From Silanimonas sp965368785 (GTDB lineage Bacteria > Pseudomonadota > Gammaproteobacteria > Xanthomonadales > Xanthomonadaceae), in assembly GCA_965368785.1 (NCBI GenBank), contig CBDUOG010000080.1:1-7566 (forward strand): 7,566 nucleotides of DNA, given 5' to 3'. A program made the position numbers and the translations under genes. The notes under the pieces were generated by a model. The model saw nothing but the letters and a program-made list of their open reading frames with translations. It made no database searches and had not been told where the DNA came from. Below, in pieces: positions 1 through 5,381 of the stretch (position 1 is the stretch's first letter; each line of letters begins with the position of its first letter).

Positions 1-17
1 GTGCTAAATCTATTGCA

Positions 18-548
18 CTAGTTGTTCAGAACGGAGTTATGCACGATCCCGGATCGGACCAGAACTCCGGCACCTGCCGATAACACTCGAGTTTGATCGT
101 CAAGCAATACTGCAAAGGGCAACTTACCCAGTTCGTTTCCGAACAATTTACGTTGCAACGGCCACGCACCGTCCGCCGCCACCCAAACTTCACCATCGAT
201 GTCATATTCGATTAGTGCGGCTTTGAGCGATGAAGGTTCCTCATCAAGGGATACATAAACTACTCGCTGCTCCGACGCGCCTTGCTCGTGAGACTGTCTG
301 CTTCTAATTACTTCGACGCACTCTTTGCACCAACTGGCCCAAAACACGACTAGGCTGTCCTGACCCTTGAGTTCGTCAAAGCTTCGCGAATTACCCTGCA
401 GATCGGTGAGCTCAATGCGATCAATCATCCGGCCACGCACTTCGGCTTCGCCCGGCGCAAACGCGCCCATCAGATCAGCGACCACCGCCGCACCGGCGAT
501 CGTCACCATTGACGAGAAAATTAGCCCCCAAACTGACCGCGACTGCAT
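18..548 (-). CDS. Membrane-anchored thioredoxin-fold (TlpA-like) protein
   Basis: This 176-residue protein starts with a short positively charged end and one hydrophobic segment (about residues 4-27), which looks like an uncleaved anchor or a signal peptide, so the rest should face the periplasm. The thioredoxin fold follows: a beta strand leading into the WCKEC motif (C74 and C77), then a central YVSLDEE stretch, and a KLPFAVLLD stretch whose P144 matches the cis-proline of the family. The CxxC pair suggests a thiol-disulfide reductase or oxidase of the TlpA/ResA type, though the partner is unknown. I chose ATG at 548 because AAGGA lies 9 nt upstream; a GTG at 572 in the same frame would add eight residues and has a GGGG stretch 5 nt before it, so it remains possible. 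It is divergent from the glutaredoxin-fusion gene. The C-terminus is short, lacking an obvious final helix. The fold is secure, the exact role is not. Confidence 0.8.
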   Translation of the reverse strand: MQSRSVWGLIFSSMVTIAGAAVVADLMGAFAPGEAEVRGRMIDRIELTDLQGNSRSFDELKGQDSLVVFWASWCKECVEVIRSRQSHEQGASEQRVVYVSLDEEPSSLKAALIEYDIDGEVWVAADGAWPLQRKLFGNELGKLPFAVLLDDQTRVLSAGAGVLVRSGIVHNSVLNN

Positions 549-557
549 GAATCCCAA

Positions 558-562
558 TCCTT
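558..562 (-). promoter_or_regulatory. Shine-Dalgarno deciding the TlpA-like start
   Basis: On the minus strand AAGGA sits 9 nt before the ATG at 548. It favours this start over the upstream in-frame GTG at 572, and it falls inside the coding part of the longer alternative. Confidence 0.5.
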
Positions 563-605
563 GCACGCTCACGCATACCCCTGCGTACTGAGCACTTTAG
601 GGCTA

Positions 606-636
606 ATTTTATCGGTCGGGAAGAAAATTTTTTCAA
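606..636 (-). promoter_or_regulatory. Possible promoter of the TlpA-like gene
   Basis: On the minus strand a TTGAAA box (631-636) is followed 19 nt later by TAAAAT (606-611), in an AT-rich patch where AAATTT occurs twice (625-630 and 635-640). The boxes resemble sigma-70 elements, but the spacer is longer than the usual 17 nt, so this is only a candidate. Confidence 0.25.
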
Positions 637-671
637 ATTTGCTGATTCGCCGATCAATGTCTTAGGGCCTA

Positions 672-683
672 CGGATATATCCG
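672..683. promoter_or_regulatory. Perfect 12-bp palindrome, possible operator
   Basis: CGGATATATCCG reads the same on both strands and lies 70 nt upstream of the glutaredoxin-fusion start, in the divergent intergenic region. Its position suits binding by a dimeric regulator acting on one or both genes. I do not recognise it as a named operator; it does not fit the IscR type 2 site. A TAAAAT at 723-728 could be the -10 box of the plus-strand gene, but I see no good -35 box in front of it. Confidence 0.3.
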
Positions 684-752
684 AAGTTCACTGCTATTAA
701 GGACGAATACGTAGATTCGGCGTAAAATGGGCAGATTACATTGGAGTAAACC

Positions 753-1676
753 ATGAGCCTGTCCAGCGAAACCCGCGAGAAAATTGAGACCTTACTTACC
801 GGCAACCCGGTCGTGCTGTTTATGAAGGGGTCACCCAGTCAGCCGCAATGCGGTTTTTCGGCTAAGGCCTCGGGCATCCTGAATTCCCTGGTTGGCGAAT
901 ACGCGCATATCAATGTGCTGGCCGACCCGGAACTGCGCGAGGGCATCAAGGTATATGGCCAGTGGCCAACCATTCCGCAGTTGTATATCAAGGGCGAGCT
1001 GGTCGGCGGATCGGACATCATTGAGCAAATGCTCAATTCCGGTGAATTGCACCAGGCCTTGGGCATTAAGGCGCCGGATCGCACAGCACCGACCATCAGC
1101 ATAAGTGCTGCTGCGGCCAAGGCCATCAACGATGCGATGGCCAACCAACCGGCGGGTCTGGGTCTGCACCTGAGTATTGATGCGCGATTTAACGCTAACT
1201 TTGAACTCAAACCAGCCACCGGCAACGAAATCATCAGTGAGTCGGCCGGAATCAAAGTGCATTTTGATTTAGCCAGCGCGCAGCGCGCCAATGGACTGTC
1301 GATTGACTGGGTCGAAGACGTTCGCGGTGCGGGCTTGGCGATTAGCAATCCGAATGCGCCGGCACAGGTTAAAGCGCTGAGCGTTGAAGAACTCAATGCC
1401 AATCAATCGGCTTATACGATTATCGATGTGCGACCGATGCATGATCGCAACGCGGTGGCATTTCCCCTGGCAAAACATGTGCTTGATGAAAGCACCATGG
1501 ACGAACTGGCGACCTTGCCTAAAGACACTGCCCTGGCGTTCTTATGCCATCACGGCAACTCCAGTCGTCAGGCTGCCGAGCACTTCCGTAGCCTGGGCTT
1601 CAATAACGTCTCGAATATTGAGGGCGGCATTGACGCATGGTCGCAGAATGTCGATAGCAATATTCCGCGCTATTAA
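753..1676 (+). CDS. grxD: Grx4-type monothiol glutaredoxin fused to IscA-like and rhodanese domains
   Basis: This 307-residue cytoplasmic protein has three domains. Residues 1-107 are a monothiol glutaredoxin of the Grx4 family, with CGFS at 33-36, K25 in the FMKG strand, the WPTIPQLYIKG cis-proline strand (71-81) and the GGSD motif (85-88) that binds glutathione. This family holds and passes on [2Fe-2S] clusters with glutathione. Residues 113-202 align with A-type carriers such as IscA (the IS.S..AA..IN start, a GLGLHL strand, and an NPNA end), yet the three cluster cysteines are missing. Residues 208-307 are a rhodanese domain closest in its active loop to GlpE (CHHGNSS, 265-271; DVR at 225-227), expected to carry persulfide on C265. 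C33 and C265 are the only cysteines. E. coli GrxD is about 115 residues and has the first domain alone. GGAG lies 6 nt before the ATG. The symbol applies to the first domain; the fusion probably links Fe-S handling to sulfur transfer, which is inference. Confidence 0.92.
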   Translation: MSLSSETREKIETLLTGNPVVLFMKGSPSQPQCGFSAKASGILNSLVGEYAHINVLADPELREGIKVYGQWPTIPQLYIKGELVGGSDIIEQMLNSGELHQALGIKAPDRTAPTISISAAAAKAINDAMANQPAGLGLHLSIDARFNANFELKPATGNEIISESAGIKVHFDLASAQRANGLSIDWVEDVRGAGLAISNPNAPAQVKALSVEELNANQSAYTIIDVRPMHDRNAVAFPLAKHVLDESTMDELATLPKDTALAFLCHHGNSSRQAAEHFRSLGFNNVSNIEGGIDAWSQNVDSNIPRY

Positions 1677-1693
1677 GTTGAAATTTGCATAGC

Positions 1694-1722
1694 AAAAAGC
1701 CGCGATTCGGTCGCGGCTTTTT
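1694..1722. terminator. Bidirectional rho-independent terminator
   Basis: A 12-bp perfect stem (1694-1705 with 1711-1722) closes a TTCGG loop. The GC-rich core GCCGCGA/TCGCGGC is flanked by A and T runs, so it ends with T7 on the plus strand (1718-1724) and T5 on the minus strand. It lies 17 nt after the glutaredoxin-fusion stop and 15 nt after the amn stop, serving both convergent genes. Confidence 0.92.
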
Positions 1723-1737
1723 TTGGTCCGGAAACTT

Positions 1738-2511
1738 TTAGTCGAAGCGCAGGTGCCTAACCGACTTACCCTTGCGCCGCACTAACTTCAGAGCCTCAAT
1801 GCCAATCGTAATGTGACGATCGACGAAATTGGTGCTTACCGCTTTGTCTGAATCCTCAGTTTTGACGCCCTCGGGAATCATCGGCTGATCCGATACCAGT
1901 AACAGCGCGCCAGTTGGAATGGAGTTGGCAAAACCCGCCGAAAATATCGTTGCCGTTTCCATGTCGATGGCCATGCTGCGCAAGCTGCGCAGATATTCTT
2001 TGAACTTATCGTCATGTTCCCAAACGCGGCGATTGGTGGTGTACACCGTGCCGGTCCAGTAGTCGAAACCGCTGTCGCGTATCATCGTTGAAATCGCGCG
2101 CTGCATCGCAAATGCTGGCAACGCCGGTACTTCGGGCGGCAGGTAGTCGTTAGATGTGCCGTCGCCGCGAATGGCGGCTATGGGCAAAATCAGATCGCCG
2201 ATCGCATTCTTGCGTTTTAGCCCGCCACACTTGCCCAGAAATAAAACCGCCTTAGGATCGATTGCACTCAATAAATCCATCACCGTGGCAGCATTCGCAC
2301 TGCCCATGCCGAAATTAATCATGGTAATTCCGTCGGCCGTAGCCGTAGGCATCGGACGGTTACGATTCAGCACTTCGGCACCGGTCATCGCGGCAAACTG
2401 ATCCAGATAACCGGAAAAGTTAGTCAGCAAGATGAATTCGCCGAACTGCTCCAAACTCAAGCCCGTGTAGCGCGGCAACCAATTGGCAACGATTTCTTCT
2501 TTTGTTTTCAT
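1738..2511 (-). CDS. amn: AMP nucleosidase, short form
   Basis: This 257-residue cytoplasmic enzyme belongs to the purine nucleoside phosphorylase (NP-I) fold. AMP nucleosidase (EC 3.2.2.4) splits AMP with water into adenine and ribose 5-phosphate, and so affects the adenylate pool and purine salvage. Family marks seen are NFGMGSANAA (66-75), the LGKCGGL loop (92-98), the RGDGTSNDYLPPE segment (115-127) typical of AMP nucleosidases rather than other NP-I enzymes, AIDMETATIF (181-190) with the ribose-binding E185, and SDQP (207-210) with the probable catalytic D208. E. coli Amn is about 484 residues with an extra N-terminal domain involved in regulation; this protein is the catalytic part alone, as in the short AMN-like family. 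The start is well set: AGGAG (2516-2520 on the minus strand) lies 4 nt before the ATG. It is a single gene, convergent with the glutaredoxin fusion and divergent from the amidohydrolase cluster, with no clear functional link to either. Confidence 0.9.
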   Translation of the reverse strand: MKTKEEIVANWLPRYTGLSLEQFGEFILLTNFSGYLDQFAAMTGAEVLNRNRPMPTATADGITMINFGMGSANAATVMDLLSAIDPKAVLFLGKCGGLKRKNAIGDLILPIAAIRGDGTSNDYLPPEVPALPAFAMQRAISTMIRDSGFDYWTGTVYTTNRRVWEHDDKFKEYLRSLRSMAIDMETATIFSAGFANSIPTGALLLVSDQPMIPEGVKTEDSDKAVSTNFVDRHITIGIEALKLVRRKGKSVRHLRFD

Positions 2512-2622
2512 ATTTCTCCTGATGAACTGTCCCGCAGCCTTCCGCGGGTACCTATGACTTATGGCCTATGGGGCAAGCGCCTGATCACGCTAGGGTAGCA
2601 GGCTACTCTCTGGGAGGTCACG
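2512..2622. promoter_or_regulatory. Divergent intergenic region between amn and the amidohydrolase genes
   Basis: These 111 bp must hold the start signals of both amn and the amidohydrolase cluster. On the minus strand a weak pair, TTGCCC (2571-2576) and TAGGTA (2549-2554), 16 nt apart, could serve amn. The plus strand shows no convincing boxes. A CCCGC/GCGGG inverted repeat (2531-2548) and a GTAGC/GCTAC inverted repeat (2595-2606) are visible; the second lies just before the GGGAGG ribosome site at 2612-2617. Neither repeat matches an operator I know. Confidence 0.3.
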
Positions 2623-4029
2623 ATGAAACTGACACAACTGGCGGCTATCACAGCTGCGCTGGTATTTTCTGCAGCAACAGCGGCGGCCAACAAGCCGATA
2701 TTAAAGGACCCGTATCCCAGCACCTATCGGGCGCTTGCGTCAGTACCCACCCTGATTCGCAATGCGACGATTTTAACCGGCACCGGTGAGCGCATTGATG
2801 GCGGTCAATTGCTGTTGCAAGACGGTAAAATTCAAGCGATCGGAAAACAGTTAGACGCACCGGCTGATGCGCAAATTATCGACGCTCAAGGAAAATGGGT
2901 CAGCCCCGGAATCATCGACGTACACTCGCATTTAGGCGTATATCCAAGTCCCGGCGCGACTGCTCACCAGGACGGCAATGAGATTACCAATCCGATTACC
3001 GCACAGGTCTGGGCAGAGCACTCGGTGTGGCCGCAGGATGAAGGCTTTAATGCAGCGCGTGCCGGTGGCGTGACCTCAATGATGGTGTTGCCGGGTTCGG
3101 CCAATCTGATCGGTGGTCGCGGCGTCACCCTGAAAAACATTCCGGCGCGCAGCTATCAGGCAATGAAATTCCCGAATGCGCCATGGGGCTTGAAAATGGC
3201 ATGTGGCGAGAACCCGAAACGGGTTTATGGTGGCCGCGGCACCGCGCCGGGTACGCGCATGGGTAATGTCGCCGGCTACCGGAATGCGTATATCGAGGCA
3301 CGTGAATACTTAAAGTCGATGCAGGCCGCGCAGACCGATGACTCCCAGAGCACGCGCAAGAAGCGTAAGAAGTCTGCAGAAAATGGCGCAAAGCCACCGA
3401 AACAGGATCTGCGCCTGGAAACTCTGGCGGCGGCGATGAATGGCGAGATCAAAGTGCAGATTCACTGCTATCGCGCCGATGAAATGATGACGATGATCGA
3501 TCTGAGTAAAGAATTCGGGTTTCAGATCTCAGCATTCCATCATGGCGTGGAGGCGTACAAGATTGCCGACAAGCTCGCCGAAGAAAAAATTTGCGGCGCA
3601 CTCTGGGCCGACTGGTGGGGCTTCAAAATGGAAGCCTACGATGGAATTCAGGAAAACATCCTGATGGTCGACAAGCAGGGTAAAGGATGCGCAGTTGTGC
3701 ATTCGGATTCTTCAGAAGGCATCCAGAGACTCAATCAAGAAGCCGGCAAAGTGATTGGTCAAGCCCAACGCATTGGCATGGATGTCAGCCCCGAACACGC
3801 GATTCGTTGGATTACCAGCAACGCAGCACACGCCATTGGCATTGACGAAATGACTGGTTCGTTGGAAGTCGGAAAAATGGCTGACGTTGTGCTGTGGAGT
3901 CAAAACCCGTTCAGCGTCTACGCCAAGGCTGAAAAAGTCTGGGTAGATGGCGCGCTAACCTACGATCAAAAAGACCCGGGCAGACAGGCCACCTCGGACT
4001 TCATGTTAGGACAGGAGCTTGCACAATGA
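2623..4029 (+). CDS. Exported metal-dependent amidohydrolase
   Basis: This 468-residue protein starts with a Sec signal peptide (about residues 1-22, AxA cleavage before N23), so it should act in the periplasm or outside. The mature part is of the imidazolonepropionase-related amidohydrolase type (COG1228-like): a small beta-sandwich formed by both ends (about 43-95 and 412-447) around a TIM barrel. Expected metal ligands are present: HSH at 101-103 after PGIIDV, H281, H306 or H307 in AFHHG, and D362 in VHSD. The segments WAEHSVWPQD (130-139) and ACGENPKRVYGG (193-204) are family-specific by recollection. Residues about 238-262 form a lysine-rich linker (RKKRKK at 245-250), probably a surface loop. 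GGGAGG lies 5 nt before the ATG. The next gene overlaps by 4 nt. Relatives include peptidases that cut C-terminal residues and enzymes acting on isoaspartyl or cyclic substrates; the substrate here cannot be told. Confidence 0.88.
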   Translation: MKLTQLAAITAALVFSAATAAANKPILKDPYPSTYRALASVPTLIRNATILTGTGERIDGGQLLLQDGKIQAIGKQLDAPADAQIIDAQGKWVSPGIIDVHSHLGVYPSPGATAHQDGNEITNPITAQVWAEHSVWPQDEGFNAARAGGVTSMMVLPGSANLIGGRGVTLKNIPARSYQAMKFPNAPWGLKMACGENPKRVYGGRGTAPGTRMGNVAGYRNAYIEAREYLKSMQAAQTDDSQSTRKKRKKSAENGAKPPKQDLRLETLAAAMNGEIKVQIHCYRADEMMTMIDLSKEFGFQISAFHHGVEAYKIADKLAEEKICGALWADWWGFKMEAYDGIQENILMVDKQGKGCAVVHSDSSEGIQRLNQEAGKVIGQAQRIGMDVSPEHAIRWITSNAAHAIGIDEMTGSLEVGKMADVVLWSQNPFSVYAKAEKVWVDGALTYDQKDPGRQATSDFMLGQELAQ

Positions 4030-5324
4030 TCCGCAGCAAAATGAAACAACTCATCTTAAGTACTGCTGTTGCGTTGAGCCTGAGCTCGGTTAGCCAAGCG
4101 CAATCGTTCCTCATTGAAAATGCCACTGTGCACACGATGGGCGCACGCGGCACCTTGCAGCAAACCGACGTGCTCATCGAAAACGGATTGATCAAAGCCA
4201 TTGGTGTCGACTTAGCGGCACCTACAGGTGTTGCAAAAATTGATGCCAAAGGTCTGCCATTGACTCCAGGTCTATTTGGCGGACTTACCGCCTTGGGGCT
4301 AGAGGAAGTGTCCGGTGAAGTGGGAACGGTGGACAACAACTTAACGTTTCCGATCCCACCCTCCGGCGCTGAAACCCGATGGCGTCCGGAGTTTGATGTT
4401 GTTCCTGCGTTCAATCCGAAGTCAGCGGTGATTCAAGTAAACCGGGTTGAAGGCCTGACCTACTCGGTCCTTTCGCCGAGCCTCGGAGCCAACGGCAGTT
4501 TCGTTGCCGGCCAAGGCGCTGCGGTACGTTTGAATGGCGATTATGAAGCGGCAATGCAGGGCAGTCGCAGCCTGTTCATTAACTTAGGCTCGGATTCGAT
4601 GGCGACGTCTGCCGGCAGTCGCGCGGCGCAGTACATGCTGCTGGATCAAGCCATCGGCGAAGTCCGTGCGAAAGACAAATCCGACGCGATGCTGTTAACC
4701 GCGGCGGGTCGTGACACGATGGCCGCGTATATGCGTGGCGGTCGAGTTGTGGTCGATGTCGATCGTGCCGCAGATATTCTGCAAGTGATCAAACTGGCCA
4801 AGCGCTACGGATTCAAATTGATCATTGCCGGCGGCGCGGAAGCCTGGATGGTTGCAGATCAACTCGCTGCGGAAAATATTCCGGTTGCTGTTGATGCGCT
4901 GGCCAACTTACCCGGCGACTTCGATTCGCTCGGCTCTCGCTTAGACAACGCTGCGTTACTACAGCGTGAGGGTGTTCAAGTGCTGTTCTCGCAAGCCGGC
5001 GATGCAACGCACAATGCGCGAAAAATCAGACAACTCGCTGGTAACGCTGCGGCCAATGGTATGGATTGGAATGCGGCATTGGCTGGCATCACTCGTACAC
5101 CGGCAGAAGCATTCGGCGTTGCCAATCAGATCGGCAAAATTGAAGTCGGCATGAAGGCAGACCTGGTGCTTTGGAGCGGCGATCCGTTGGAAGTGACCGA
5201 ATATGCGGTTAAGGTCTGGATTGATGGCAAAGCGCTACCCATGCAAAGTCGCCAGACATTGCTGCGGGATCGCTATATGCGCAACGATCAATCAATGCCA
5301 GTACAGTATCCCGCTAGTGAGTAA
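4026..5324 (+). CDS. Exported amidohydrolase-like protein lacking metal ligands (probable pseudoenzyme)
   Basis: This 432-residue protein has a Sec signal peptide (about 1-25, SQA before Q26) and the same plan as the gene before it: a beta-sandwich start (28-75), a TIM-barrel core and a matching end (GKIEVGMKADLVLWSGDPL, 370-388). Hand alignment with its upstream neighbour shows each metal ligand replaced: HSH becomes LTA (87-89, in PGLFGGLTALG), H281 becomes D244, the HH pair becomes GG (269-270), and D362 becomes Q323. Only two histidines remain in the whole protein (H36 and H329), neither at a ligand position. The reading frame is intact and the fold motifs are kept, so it looks selected, not decayed. 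Its ATG overlaps the previous TGA (ATGA), with AGGAG 8 nt upstream, which points to coupled translation. It may be a partner or binding subunit of the active enzyme; that is inference. Annotation pipelines would probably call it amidohydrolase. Confidence 0.85.
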   Translation: MIRSKMKQLILSTAVALSLSSVSQAQSFLIENATVHTMGARGTLQQTDVLIENGLIKAIGVDLAAPTGVAKIDAKGLPLTPGLFGGLTALGLEEVSGEVGTVDNNLTFPIPPSGAETRWRPEFDVVPAFNPKSAVIQVNRVEGLTYSVLSPSLGANGSFVAGQGAAVRLNGDYEAAMQGSRSLFINLGSDSMATSAGSRAAQYMLLDQAIGEVRAKDKSDAMLLTAAGRDTMAAYMRGGRVVVDVDRAADILQVIKLAKRYGFKLIIAGGAEAWMVADQLAAENIPVAVDALANLPGDFDSLGSRLDNAALLQREGVQVLFSQAGDATHNARKIRQLAGNAAANGMDWNAALAGITRTPAEAFGVANQIGKIEVGMKADLVLWSGDPLEVTEYAVKVWIDGKALPMQSRQTLLRDRYMRNDQSMPVQYPASE

Positions 5325-5329
5325 CTCAG

Positions 5330-5350
5330 CAACGGCGCTCAGCGCCGTTG
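5330..5350 (+). terminator. Intercistronic stem-loop, possible attenuator or weak terminator
   Basis: CAACGGCGC (5330-5338) pairs perfectly with GCGCCGTTG (5342-5350) across a TCA loop, starting 6 nt after the stop of the pseudoenzyme gene. The tail is TTTCGTTT, a broken T run, so termination may be partial. It could lower transcription of the downstream propeller-amidohydrolase gene, or protect the upstream message end. Confidence 0.55.
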
Positions 5351-5381
5351 TTTCGTTTAGACGATCAAGGAATCCACCCAG

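Noticed and set aside
475..657. Minus-strand frame starting at an ATG (574-576) before the TlpA-like gene as a leader peptide
   Set aside because: The frame runs into the membrane segment of the TlpA-like gene in another frame and gives an arginine-rich product with no pattern.
831..1402. Two long open minus-strand frames opposite the glutaredoxin fusion (831-1262 and 839-1402)
   Set aside because: They lie fully inside a gene with clear domains on the other strand, have no recognisable motif and no supporting neighbour; they are antisense shadows.
2531..2548. CCCGC/GCGGG inverted repeat as a terminator or riboswitch element
   Set aside because: The stem is only 5 bp with an 8-nt loop and no T run, and no riboswitch core is recognisable; it may be chance.
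4001..4414. Minus-strand open frame of 137 codons across the junction of the two amidohydrolase genes
   Set aside because: It covers the well-supported ATGA junction and signal peptide of the plus-strand genes and has no motif of its own.
5367..5371. Possible frameshift or missed start for the propeller gene
   Set aside because: AAGGA, the ATG at 5382 and a normal signal peptide agree, and the frame stays open through 7566, so no frameshift is needed.
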